DNA from: Chitinophagaceae bacterium
Lineage (GTDB): Bacteria > Bacteroidota > Bacteroidia > Chitinophagales > Chitinophagaceae
Reading direction: 5' to 3'
Length of the DNA: 64,000 nucleotides
Assembly: GCA_016720825.1 (NCBI GenBank)
Contig: JADKJV010000017.1
Location: 1-64,000 of the forward strand
Of this stretch, positions 31,849 through 39,779 are shown one piece after another (position 1 is the first letter of the stretch; the number at the start of each line of letters is the position of its first letter). The position numbers were made by a program, and so were the translations under genes. The notes below the pieces were generated by a model. The model saw only the letters and a list, made by a program, of their open reading frames with translations. It was not told where the DNA came from and searched no databases.

Positions 31849-33258
31849 TCAGATGGTTTGTGCCAGTAGAATGGCTTTTTTCAGCGCATTGAGTTTATTG
31901 TTCACTTCCTGCAATTCACTTTCAGGATCAGAAGCCACGACCACACCGGCGCCGGCCTGGCAGGTCAGCAGGTTATGCCTCGACAGGAAAGTACGGATCA
32001 TAATGGCGTGATTACATTCACCGTCAAATCCCATAAAACCGATTGCGCCACCATAGTAACTCCTCGACACAGGTTCATATTCGCTGATCAGTTCCATCGC
32101 CCTGATCTTGGGCGCCCCGCTTAACGTACCGGCCGGGAATGTTTTGGCGAAAATGGCAAAAGGATTATAACCCGGCGCTAACGTACCACGTACTTCACTC
32201 ACCAGGTGAATCACGTGTGAGAAAAACTGCACCTGCCTGAAATGGGAAACAGTCACGTTGGTGCAATACCGGCTGAGATCATTCCGTGCAAGATCAACCA
32301 GCATCACGTGCTCTGCATTTTCCTTGGCATCCGTTAATAACCTGTCTGCCGCCTCGCGGTCAGCCTTTGCATCACCGGTTCTTTTAAAAGTACCTGCAAT
32401 CGGATGAAGAATCGCCTCCCCGTTTTTAATGACCAGTTGCGCTTCGGGAGAGGAACCCATCAGTTTATAATCACCATAATCAAAGAAAAATAAATAAGGG
32501 GAAGGATTGATACTGCGCAGCGCCCGGTACACATTGAATTCATCACCGGTGAATCCCTGCTGGAAACGACGACTGAGTACAATCTGGAATACATCACCAC
32601 GGTGGCAGGAAGCAATGCCTTTGCGTACCATATCACGGTAAGCCTCATCTGCCATAACTGAAATCTCCTCACCCACTGCCTTAAAAGGATACACGGGCAC
32701 ATCCTTGCTGCGGATCAGGGATTCAACCAACCCGGCTTCACTTTCTATTCCATCAATTGCATTTTCACAGATAAACAATTCATCCCTGAAATGATTGATG
32801 GCAATCACATACTGGTATAACCGGTAACGCATCAGGGGAATGTCATCCTGTGGCAGTGGTTTGGCTTTCACTTTATCAAAAAAACAAACAGCATCATAAG
32901 CCGTATATCCATATAACCCCCTGGCAAAACGGGCTTCAGCGTCTGCAGCCGGCAGGCATTCAAACCGCTGCATATATTCATGCAGCAAAGCCGGGATATC
33001 TGTTTGCTCCTGTAATGCTGTTTTCTGTGGAGGTTGTCCGGGCAGCTTGTACTCCATCATGCCGGTATGACGGATTTCCACACCACCTATGGCGTTAATA
33101 CATATAAATGAATAACTGTTTTCCGAGGCATGATGGTCTGTACTCTCCAGCAGGATCGTATCCCGGAAACGGTCGCGCAGGCGCAGGTATATCCCCACCG
33201 GCGTATATACATCTGCCAGCATTTTTTTACAAACCGTATCCAGACTGATCTTCCGCAT
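31849..33258 (-). CDS. trpE: Anthranilate synthase component I
   Basis: Chorismate to anthranilate; first and committed step. The C-terminal half has FQIVLSRRF, NPSPYLFFFDYGDYKLMGSSPE, PIAGTFKRTG, LVDLARNDLSRYC and PAGTLSGAPKIRAMELI. The N-terminal ILLESTD...SYSFIC matches the LLES-type tryptophan feedback-inhibition pocket. 469 aa. The gene is preceded by a leader peptide with three Trp codons and a terminator, so it is likely controlled both by attenuation and by product inhibition. Confidence 0.97.
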   Translation of the reverse strand: MRKISLDTVCKKMLADVYTPVGIYLRLRDRFRDTILLESTDHHASENSYSFICINAIGGVEIRHTGMMEYKLPGQPPQKTALQEQTDIPALLHEYMQRFECLPAADAEARFARGLYGYTAYDAVCFFDKVKAKPLPQDDIPLMRYRLYQYVIAINHFRDELFICENAIDGIESEAGLVESLIRSKDVPVYPFKAVGEEISVMADEAYRDMVRKGIASCHRGDVFQIVLSRRFQQGFTGDEFNVYRALRSINPSPYLFFFDYGDYKLMGSSPEAQLVIKNGEAILHPIAGTFKRTGDAKADREAADRLLTDAKENAEHVMLVDLARNDLSRYCTNVTVSHFRQVQFFSHVIHLVSEVRGTLAPGYNPFAIFAKTFPAGTLSGAPKIRAMELISEYEPVSRSYYGGAIGFMGFDGECNHAIMIRTFLSRHNLLTCQAGAGVVVASDPESELQEVNNKLNALKKAILLAQTI

Positions 33259-33273
33259 GATATCTTTTTAAAC

Positions 33274-33300
33274 AATAAAAAACCCCGGAATGTTCCGGGG
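33274..33300 (-). terminator. trp attenuator terminator
   Basis: On the minus strand CCCCGGAA-CA-TTCCGGGG is followed by TTTTTTATT, only about 16 nt before the trpE ATG and downstream of the Trp-rich leader. The right arm resembles ATTCGGGG in the leader, which could pair with the left arm instead and prevent termination. Confidence 0.9.
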
Positions 33301-33330
33301 CTGTATAATATAGTACAATAGCAATATTGC

Positions 33331-33390
33331 TTACAAACCCCGAATGTTGTTTGAAAGCCACCACCACTGATTATTTTGTTTTTGTTGCAT
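33331..33390 (-). CDS. trpL: trp operon leader peptide (three consecutive Trp codons)
   Basis: ATG to TAA encodes MQQKQNNQWWWLSNNIRGL, with TGG TGG TGG at codons 9-11. A 19-codon leader with tandem Trp codons, followed within 60 nt by a Rho-independent terminator and then trpE, is the classical attenuation arrangement. A ribosome stalled at the Trp codons leaves the ATTCGGGG segment free to form an antiterminator. One reaching the stop codon covers it, and the terminator forms. Mechanism inferred from the E. coli trp leader. Confidence 0.92.
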   Translation of the reverse strand: MQQKQNNQWWWLSNNIRGL

Positions 33391-33396
33391 ACAGGG

Positions 33397-33404
33397 CAAA
33401 TATA
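33397..33404 (-). promoter_or_regulatory. -7 box TATATTTG of the trp operon
   Basis: On the minus strand TATATTTG matches TAnnTTTG. Only six bases separate it from the leader ATG, so the transcript would start at or next to the AUG, giving a leaderless or nearly leaderless trpL. A weak -33 (TTGG) lies about 20 nt upstream. Confidence 0.6.
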
Positions 33405-33447
33405 AAAGCAAAAAGCCGGAATCACCAATTCTTTTTAGCTTTACCGT

Positions 33448-34209
33448 GTGAAAAAAATACTAATCCCCGTTCTCTGCCTGCCGCTGATTGCATTTACCCA
33501 AACTTATCAGACCGATACCTTAATCCGGGGAGTTGAAATCCATTTCACATACGATTTATCTATTTTCCCTTCCAACTGGGTACCAGCACCCACCAGCGCA
33601 ACCGGACAAAGCATCAGTAACGATGAAATACCCCATTCGAAAAAAATAATGGCAACGGCATTGGGGAAATACCCGGCAGAAATCCTGACCAAAAACCTGC
33701 ACACAGTCTACTTCCTCCGCGCTATGTCATTTTTCGGAGTAGGATATGGTGGCACGAATTCCACCGATGCACTTTATTTTACTAACGACGGCGAGGATAA
33801 CGGGTATACTGATTACTACCTGGAACAGAATTTCCACCACGAATTCTCCAGTATCCTGTACCGGAATCATCCGGAATACCTCGACACCGCTGCCTGGAAA
33901 GCCGCTAATATTGAAGGTTTCGATTATAACGACCCGGAAGCAGGCGTTGGCGCCATCCGTAAAAACCAATCTTCACAGGATCTCGACAGTGAACTTGCAG
34001 AGAAAGGCTTCCTGACGCAATATGCATACTCAAGCCTGGAAAACGACGTGAACACACTTGCTCAAAATCTCTTCCGACCCGATCCGAAATTCTGGGAATT
34101 TGTAGAAAAGTACCCGCGGATAAGAACCAAGCTTAATCTGCTCATCCATTTTTACAGTGAACTGGACCCAATCATGATTGAACCATGGTTTAGAAAATTC
34201 GACTATTAA
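33448..34209 (+). CDS. Exported protein resembling the PF15890 zinc metallopeptidase family, with a degenerate active site
   Basis: A GTG start gives MKKILIPVLCLPLIAFTQT, a signal peptide. The segment YYLEQNFHHEFSSILYRNHPEYLDTAAWK aligns by eye with the HHEFAHIL-type zinc motif of Bacteroidota putative zinc-binding metallopeptidases. GFLTQYAYSSLENDVNTLAQNLF matches their downstream Glu-containing segment. The second zinc His of HExxH is Ser here (HEFSS), and the usual ED pair is END, so catalysis is doubtful. 253 aa, intact, divergent from the trp operon. Confidence 0.6.
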   Translation: MKKILIPVLCLPLIAFTQTYQTDTLIRGVEIHFTYDLSIFPSNWVPAPTSATGQSISNDEIPHSKKIMATALGKYPAEILTKNLHTVYFLRAMSFFGVGYGGTNSTDALYFTNDGEDNGYTDYYLEQNFHHEFSSILYRNHPEYLDTAAWKAANIEGFDYNDPEAGVGAIRKNQSSQDLDSELAEKGFLTQYAYSSLENDVNTLAQNLFRPDPKFWEFVEKYPRIRTKLNLLIHFYSELDPIMIEPWFRKFDY

Positions 34210-34228
34210 AAAGGAAGGGAATACATTT

Positions 34229-34372
34229 TACCACCCGACTACGCTTCGCTATGTCGGTCAATGCAAAATGCACAAGGGTTAAACAAAGCACACAAAGAAT
34301 ACAATACTTTATACAGTCCTAGGGGGGCGGGGGGCGCGGCCTGGCTTGTGTTTGTGGTTTGTGGTTACTTCC
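34229..34372. repeat. Inverted CACAAAG / TTTGTGG words with a TACGCTTCGCT element
   Basis: ACCACCCGACTACGCTTCGC (34231-34250) recurs, inverted, near 29330-29356. CACAAGG and CACACAAAG words follow. The far side carries CTTGTGTTTGTGG and TTTGTGGTTA. A G-rich stretch (GGGGGGCGGGGGGCGCGG) lies between at about 34322-34339. No gene is seen in 34210-34364. Confidence 0.65.
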
Positions 34373-35623
34373 CATAACTCACCTTCCATATCCTCCCCTC
34401 TTTTGAATCTGAAATGTAGAGTGCCCCATCCGGTCCCTCCGCTAATCCGCATGGACGGTATTTAGCCTGGCCCGAACCGGCAATAGATTCACGTCCTGTA
34501 AACCCGGTTGCAAATACTTCATAATTACCGGAAGGCTTTCCGTTTTTGAAAGGCACAAAAATGACTGTGTAACCTGCCTGGGGCAACGGCGACCGGTTCC
34601 AGGAACCATGGAATGCGATGAACGCCCCGTTGCGGTATTTCTCCGGAAACATTTTCCCGGTGTAAAACATTAAATCATTGGGTGCCCAGTGACCCGGGAA
34701 TCCCATGATGGGTTTATCCTTACCGGCACAGCGATCCTGTTTCTTCCCGTCACCACCATATTCCGGCCCCAGAATTTTTTTCTGTTGCAGGTGATCATAA
34801 TAACAATATGGCCATCCGAAGTCACTTCCTTTTTTCAGCAGGAAAAATTCTTCCGAAGGCAGTTCTGCACTTTGCTGGTCGTTATAATATTGGGAAATAG
34901 CTGCGATAACTGGTCACGCCCGTGCTGGACACCATACAACTGGCCTTGCTGGGTATTCCAGAAAACGCCTACAATATTCCGGATACCAGTTACATAACGG
35001 GTCCCCCTGCGCATAGGTCTGGTCTTTTTATTGGCCTTGAATTGCCAGACACCTCCTGTTTTTTCCAGTAGCGGACATGGATCCTGTCCCGGTGAACCAT
35101 TGGCCCTGTCAACTACCTGGCAGGCATTGGAGGGAGCACCGATAGTAACATATAAATTCCCGGCATTATCCAATGCAAGGGATTTGGAAGAATGTGCGCC
35201 GCCAACTACAAGCCCTGTTACAATCCGCTCCGGCTGGTTTGGATTGGCAATTTCATTTTTCGCATTCAGCGCGTAGCGGTATACATCTGTGTTGGAACTG
35301 GCGTACACATAGCCGCCATGTATCACCACAGCGGTACCGATATAATCACCGAATGCATTTACCTGTTTGTATTCGTCACCCGTTTTCCTGAGTACAATAA
35401 TCCCCTTTCCGTCTTTCAGTTTTTCCAGCTTCACATAAACGTCCCCATTGGAATTTACCGCGAGGTGCCGGTTCCTGCCCAGCGACTTAACCACAGTTTC
35501 TGCTTTGAAACCTGCCGGCAGTGTAATTTCCTGATCCGGCCCGGCATCATTCACATGCATGGGCAATACCCATAAACTGGCAACAATGCAGGTAACAGGT
35601 AATATGGAGAACCATTTTTTCAT
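34365..35623 (-). CDS. PQQ-type sugar (sorbosone/aldose) dehydrogenase-like beta-propeller, one frameshift
   Basis: A signal peptide (MKKWFSILPVTCIVASLWVLP) precedes a six-bladed propeller: ITLPAGFKAETVVKSLGRNRHLAVNSNGDVYVKL, LDNAGNLYVTIGAPSNACQ, GTRYVTGIRN, FGWPYCYYDH (read across the break) and FHGSWNRSPLPQAGY. It ends in a segment with CGLAEGPDGALYISDS. The frame breaks near 34830, between PSEEFF and LLKKGSDFGWPY. About 419 codons. Probably oxidises soluble sugars in the periplasm; cofactor residues were not checked individually. Confidence 0.82.
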
Positions 35624-35686
35624 GAAATAAGTTTAGACACCGAATTTAATCCAAGTATCCCGAAATCCTGTCAGCCCGGTTTCATT

Positions 35687-35694
35687 TATATTTG
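35687..35694 (+). promoter_or_regulatory. -7 box TATATTTG of the TPM gene
   Basis: TATATTTG is followed by ATAT and then the ATG at 35699, so transcription would begin on or beside the start codon. Confidence 0.55.
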
Positions 35695-35698
35695 ATAT

Positions 35699-36193
35699 AT
35701 GGCCAGATCGCTCCTGCTCATTTTATTATCCGCCTTTACCTTATCGGTCAATGCCCAGCTGGGCATACCTGAAAAAGCAAGATCCTGGACAACAGACCTG
35801 GAACATATTCTCACCGTTGAGCAAACCAATTACCTGGATTCAGTGCTCAGTTATTTTGAAAAGGAATCCGGGGTACAGATCGGCATCCTGACACTGGATA
35901 GCACCCAGTCAACCCCGGAAATTTTCGACAGCCTCGTACTGGCCATTGCCAACCGCTGGGGCGTTGGCGATCCTGTTAAACAAAATGGTATTTTTATCGG
36001 GCTCAGTGCTTCGCTCCGGAAAATCAGGATATGCAATGGCCAGGGAATTACAGGAATAATAACGGATGAAGAAACTGCTGATATACTCCAAAAACAAATG
36101 ATCCCCGCATTTAAAATGGGCGAATACTTCCAGGGACTGCTTCTGGGAATTCATTATATCAAAATTGAACTGGGATTTGCAGATGACCATTAA
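35699..36193 (+). CDS. Exported TPM (TLP18.3/Psb32/MOLO-1) domain protein
   Basis: A signal peptide (MARSLLLILLSAFTLSVNAQ) precedes a single TPM domain: LTVEQTNYLDSVLSYFEKESGVQIGILTLDS, ANRWGVGDPVKQNGIFIGLS and GITGIITDEETADIL. 164 aa. There is no C-terminal membrane anchor, unlike the longer TPM proteins. TPM domains have been linked to photosystem repair in plants and to phosphatase activity; the bacterial role is unclear. Confidence 0.85.
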   Translation: MARSLLLILLSAFTLSVNAQLGIPEKARSWTTDLEHILTVEQTNYLDSVLSYFEKESGVQIGILTLDSTQSTPEIFDSLVLAIANRWGVGDPVKQNGIFIGLSASLRKIRICNGQGITGIITDEETADILQKQMIPAFKMGEYFQGLLLGIHYIKIELGFADDH

Positions 36194-36204
36194 AGAAACA
36201 AGCA

Positions 36205-36791
36205 ATGAAAACCTCCATATACATTTAGCTGGTCTATTTTTTTAATGCCCCTCTTTCCAATGGCCAGGTGAACCAGGAAAAAAGCAGAACAGGCTGTAAA
36301 AAAATTATTCGTCTGAAACAATCTACAGGGCTTCCTGCCGCGAACTGAAATCAGACCAGATCCCAGATTCTGTCTGGAAAATGACCAACTCTCCGGGAAT
36401 TATCAATAACGGGATGGATTGCGATTATGGTGGTGACAGTTGCTGGGCCGTCAGTGTCTTGCCAACGGACTTAGGGAACCTGACAACCTGGAAACACTGC
36501 GCCTGAATGTAAACGCCATCAGTAACCTGCCCGAAGAAATTTCGAAACTAACTAAGTTCAAAGAGCTGGTTCTTGATGATAATCTCCCGCTCGAAAATAT
36601 AGAAGCGATTTGCCAATTGCCGAATGGAACATCTTTCTTTATTCGGGTGTGGTTTGCAGAAACTGCCTGTGATCATCCGCCAGCTCACTTCACTGAAATT
36701 CATCGGACTTACCGGCAATCCCCTTACCGAAAAAGATATTGAAGTATTGCACAGGGCATTACCTGATTGTAAGATTATTTTCGAGCAGTGA
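36205..36791 (+). pseudogene. Leucine-rich-repeat protein, frame broken
   Basis: The readable part NLETLRLNVNAISNLPEEISKLTKFKELVLDDN shows LRRs, and other frames continue LQKLPVIIRQLTSLKFIGLTGNPLTEKDIEVLHRALPDC to a stop at 36791. The N-terminus (MKTSIYI) runs into shifts near 36225 and 36450. Probably an exported LRR protein of about 190 aa. Confidence 0.6.
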
Positions 36792-36857
36792 TTTATTTTG
36801 CACAGAATTACCCAACCTTTAATTTTGCCCTGTTCCCCGGCACTTTAATTATATTAT

Positions 36858-37067
36858 ATGCATGATAAAATCATTGATTTTATTGGGGAGTCGCTGTGGG
36901 TACTCATGTTTTGCACACCACTGATCACCCTGCCTGTTTTCTGGAGGAAGAAATCACTCACCAAAACTTCGAGGATCGTCTTTGCCCTGCTGCTGGCCGC
37001 CTGTATCTCCTTTTTCCTGTTTCTGGTTGTAATTGGGATCGCATTCAGGGATGGACTGGGTCCTTAA
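36858..37067 (+). CDS. Small membrane protein, two predicted spans
   Basis: 69 aa with hydrophobic segments LWVLMFCTPLITLPVFW and IVFALLLAACISFFLFLVVIGIAF separated by a Lys/Arg-rich loop (RKKSLTKTSR). Not recognised. Confidence 0.55.
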   Translation: MHDKIIDFIGESLWVLMFCTPLITLPVFWRKKSLTKTSRIVFALLLAACISFFLFLVVIGIAFRDGLGP

Positions 37068-37146
37068 CAGTGATGATTTATATGTAAAAAACAGACTGTA
37101 CGCATCTCTGAGTCCGGTATCTTACCTTTAACCTAAAATTTATTGC

Positions 37147-37920
37147 ATGCGCCAGACAATTTTACTCGCTTTTGCGACCATGATTTGTTTATCTGCCTTC
37201 AGCCAGGATGTGGACTATAAAAAAGGGCTGATTGTTGTTGATGGAAAAGATTACGCCAAACTGGAAGTCACCAAACAGAATTTCGGGCTTACAAAATCGT
37301 TTGAAGTTTTTTCCATGTCGGGACAAAAACTCATTATCGCTGTGGTAGCCACAGAGTTTGAGCAGGATAAAAACGACAACTCTTATCTTTTCTACAGACT
37401 TACGTTTTTAACAGCCAACCAGGTGGGCATCTTTAAGATCGCGGCACTGGGACAGGAGAAATCATTCGCCAAATTAATTGGCACCAGCGGCATCATTATT
37501 AATGATAAAGTGGATGAAACCAAAGTAAAAGAATTCATCGCTTCAAAGAGTGTTACACCCCGTATTGCCGTTGATTATACACCGGTAAACCGCAACCGTG
37601 CCTGGCCGATTGATATCAAGCAGGATCATACCATTGAACAGAATTCTAAAATCATCGGTACTTTCAAAAATACCGGCAGCAGCAATGGTGTTGATTTTTA
37701 TGAAATCGCATTGCCTTCCGGTGTAACGATCGCCAAATTCTCATTTACCGGCGGCAACAACGCACAGAATATGGAAATGTTTACCGCTAAAGACAATTAC
37801 AAACGCGTGGTTCCGATTCCACAGGCTGATAAAATCCTGGCTGCTGATGCCAGCATTGATAAAAACCAGTTTACGCTGAAAAGAATTGTGAAGTGGCTTG
37901 TAGATGGACAGTATCTCTAG
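37147..37920 (+). CDS. Exported protein of unknown function (257 aa)
   Basis: MRQTILLAFATMICLSAFSQ is a signal peptide. The body is beta-rich (DYKKGLIVVDGKDYAKLEVTKQNFGLTKSFEVFSMSGQKLI), with a Lys-rich hinge and a C-terminus KRIVKWLVDGQYL. Intact. Its stop codon abuts a palindromic heptad array. Confidence 0.7.
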   Translation: MRQTILLAFATMICLSAFSQDVDYKKGLIVVDGKDYAKLEVTKQNFGLTKSFEVFSMSGQKLIIAVVATEFEQDKNDNSYLFYRLTFLTANQVGIFKIAALGQEKSFAKLIGTSGIIINDKVDETKVKEFIASKSVTPRIAVDYTPVNRNRAWPIDIKQDHTIEQNSKIIGTFKNTGSSNGVDFYEIALPSGVTIAKFSFTGGNNAQNMEMFTAKDNYKRVVPIPQADKILAADASIDKNQFTLKRIVKWLVDGQYL

Positions 37921-38036
37921 GCTGTTAGCTATTGGCAATTGGCTATTGGCTTGCAGCGTATAACTGTAAGCCAATAGCTAATTGCTAAGAGCCAACAGCC
38001 TAAAGCCAACAGCTAAAAGCCAAAAGCTAAATGCCA
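37918..38036. repeat. Palindromic TTGGCTA array with central core GCAGCGTATAACTG
   Basis: The left arm (TTAGCTATTGGCAATTGGC words, 37923-37950) and right arm (CCAATAGCTAATTGC...AGCCAACAGC words, 37971-38036) flank the core at 37953-37966. The arms are complementary. The array starts at the preceding stop codon and ends 3 nt before the next ATG. Confidence 0.85.
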
Positions 38037-38038
38037 AT

Positions 38039-38485
38039 ATGGAGCCGCTAAACCTGACAATTCCCCCCAAAAAAGATGGATTCTATCCATTTTATGTCTG
38101 GTCAGCCTGCCTGGTATTATCTCCCGTTTTACTCTTTATATGGACGCTGATCACGAGCGGATCTATGTCAGACGGCAGTAGCATTTTTGTCTGGTTATTG
38201 GTTGTTGTTTACAGCGCTTTTTTCTCATTACCGGCTTTGCTGTTCTATTACCTGGCTTATTATTTTATCTCAAAATGGGATGCTCCCGTTCTATATCTTA
38301 AAACCGCCTGTGCAGTTGTGGCCTTAACCGGCATGGTCATTACTTTTATTGTCCTTGAAATGCCCGTCTTAATCTTTGCCTACGCTCCGGGGATTATTAT
38401 TCCTTCTGTGTGGATCAGGTGGTTCAGGAAAGATGAGTTTGCTGCCGATAGGGTAAACGGAGAATCTGAACAGTTTTCTTCCTGA
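38039..38485 (+). CDS. Integral membrane protein, about four spans, unknown function
   Basis: The ATG at 38039 is used because the upstream open frame is translated repeat. MEPLNLTIPPKKDGFYPFYVW leads into four hydrophobic stretches (ACLVLSPVLLFIWTLI, IFVWLLVVVYSAFFSLPALLFYYLAYYF, TACAVVALTGMVITFIVLE and VLIFAYAPGIIIPSVWI). 148 aa. Flanked on both sides by TTGGCTA arrays. Confidence 0.65.
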   Translation: MEPLNLTIPPKKDGFYPFYVWSACLVLSPVLLFIWTLITSGSMSDGSSIFVWLLVVVYSAFFSLPALLFYYLAYYFISKWDAPVLYLKTACAVVALTGMVITFIVLEMPVLIFAYAPGIIIPSVWIRWFRKDEFAADRVNGESEQFSS

Positions 38486-38489
38486 TATG

Positions 38490-38675
38490 TATATTGGCTG
38501 TTGGCTATTGGCACTTGGCTATTGGCACTTGGCTATTGGCACTTGGCTATTAGCTCTTGACTCGCAGCGTTTATCTGTTAGCCAAAAGCTAATAGCTAAC
38601 AGCCAATAGCAATTAACTCCTGCTTGCCGCGTATAACTGCCAGCCAAAAGCCAATAGCTAATAGCCAACAGCTAT
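38490..38675. repeat. Compound TTGGCTA array with two core-like loops
   Basis: TTGGCTATTGGCACTTGGC words (strict 7-nt period) precede core-like GCAGCGTTTATCTG (38564-38577). Complementary GCTAATAGC words follow, then a second core GCCGCGTATAACTG (38626-38639) and more complementary words. It lies just upstream of the his promoter. Confidence 0.85.
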
Positions 38676-38745
38676 AACTCCCCAACAGTCGTTAGCACTT
38701 AACAAAGTTTTTACACAAATAATTTCCCTTTCGGGCATAAACCCC

Positions 38746-38753
38746 TAGCTTTG
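38746..38753 (+). promoter_or_regulatory. his operon promoter, -7 box TAGCTTTG
   Basis: TAGCTTTG fits TAnnTTTG, and TTTC at 38723-38726 is exactly 19 nt upstream at the -33 position. The leader ATG is 16 nt downstream. Confidence 0.7.
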
Positions 38754-38769
38754 CCTCTTAGCACCGAAT

Positions 38770-38832
38770 ATGCTCAACAACATTTTACATCATCATCATA
38801 CTCATACCATCTCTCACACGGGAAGGAATTGA
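38770..38832 (+). CDS. hisL: his operon leader peptide (six His codons)
   Basis: ATG to TGA encodes MLNNILHHHHTHTISHTGRN, with His at codons 7-10, 12 and 16. A terminator begins 20 nt later and hisG follows. The leader's CACACGGG differs by one base from CAGACGGG in the terminator's right arm. It can therefore pair with the left arm (CCCGTCTG) as an antiterminator when a ribosome stalls at the His codons. This is the E. coli hisL logic, found here from sequence alone. Confidence 0.93.
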   Translation: MLNNILHHHHTHTISHTGRN

Positions 38833-38852
38833 TATGATTATATAATATTCAA

Positions 38853-38884
38853 AACCCGTCTGAGACCAGACGGGTTTTTTATTT
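38853..38884 (+). terminator. his attenuator terminator
   Basis: AACCCGTCTG pairs perfectly with CAGACGGGTT around AGAC, followed by TTTTATTT, 34 nt before the hisG start. Confidence 0.92.
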
Positions 38885-38917
38885 CCCACCCGTTTGCTCA
38901 GGCCATATAAAAAGTAT

Positions 38918-39775
38918 ATGAGTAAACTTAAAATAGCCATCCAGAAAAGCGGACGCCTCAGTGAGAAATCACTGGCCCTCCTGAAAGAATGCGGGATTAA
39001 ACTGCCCAATGATGACCGAAAACTGAAAACAGAAGCCCGGAATTTTCCGGTGGAAGTACTCTTCCTCCGTGATGATGATATTCCCCAGTATGTGGAACAG
39101 GGTGTTGCTGACCTGGGTATTCTCGGTGAAAACGAAGTGAAAGAAAAAGACAAACAGGTTACCGTAATCCAAAAACTCGGGTTTGCTTCCTGCAAATTAT
39201 CCCTGGCCGTTCCTAACCGGGAGAATTACACCGGTCTCAGCTGGTTTGACGGGAAAAAGGTAGCTACCAGTTACCCGCGCATCTTACGTAAGTACTTTGC
39301 CGAAAAAAATATCAAAGCCGAAATTGAAGAGATAGGCGGCAGCGTTGAAATAGCACCCGGCATCGGACTGGCACAGGGTATTTTTGATATTGTAAGCACT
39401 GGCAGCACTTTACTCATGAACGGATTAAAAGAAGTGGAGATCGTGATGCAGAGTGAAGCAGTATTGATTTCAAACCAATCCTTGCCAGCTGAGAAACAAG
39501 TCATCCTCGAAAAATTGCTATTCCGCATAATGGCGGTTTTAAATGCCGCTGAAAATGACTACATCCTGCTCAATGCACCCAATGAAGCCATTGCCGCCAT
39601 TTCTGCGCTGTTACCTGCATTAAAAAGCCCTACCATACTCCCGCTGGCACAGGAAGGCTGGAGCAGCATCCAGTCTGTAGTGAAAGAAGATGATTTCTGG
39701 AATATTGTAGCCGGACTGAAAGAACTCGGTGCCCGTGACATCCTGGTATTACCCATCGAAAAAATGGTGATCTGA
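38918..39775 (+). CDS. hisG: ATP phosphoribosyltransferase (long form)
   Basis: First step of histidine synthesis, ATP plus PRPP. MSKLKIAIQKSGRLSEKSLALLKECGIKL, VLFLRDDDIPQYVEQGVADLGILGENEV, VATSYPRILRKYF and GIGLAQGIFDIVSTGSTLLMNGLKEVE are the catalytic domains. The C-terminal 80 residues (ARDILVLPIEKMVI) are the regulatory ACT-like domain of the long form, so feedback inhibition by histidine is expected. 285 aa. The ATG at 38918 is preferred to one 24 nt upstream. Confidence 0.96.
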   Translation: MSKLKIAIQKSGRLSEKSLALLKECGIKLPNDDRKLKTEARNFPVEVLFLRDDDIPQYVEQGVADLGILGENEVKEKDKQVTVIQKLGFASCKLSLAVPNRENYTGLSWFDGKKVATSYPRILRKYFAEKNIKAEIEEIGGSVEIAPGIGLAQGIFDIVSTGSTLLMNGLKEVEIVMQSEAVLISNQSLPAEKQVILEKLLFRIMAVLNAAENDYILLNAPNEAIAAISALLPALKSPTILPLAQEGWSSIQSVVKEDDFWNIVAGLKELGARDILVLPIEKMVI

Positions 39776-39779
39776 AAAA

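Noticed and set aside
32850..33098. Short open frame opposite trpE
   Set aside because: Shadow frame with no independent support.
34322..34339. G-rich stretch as a G-quadruplex or regulatory site
   Set aside because: Only two G-runs of five or more; not enough for a quadruplex call, and it may be affected by consensus error.
38490..38675. Array next to hisL as part of the his attenuator
   Set aside because: It lies upstream of the promoter and so would not be in the his transcript.
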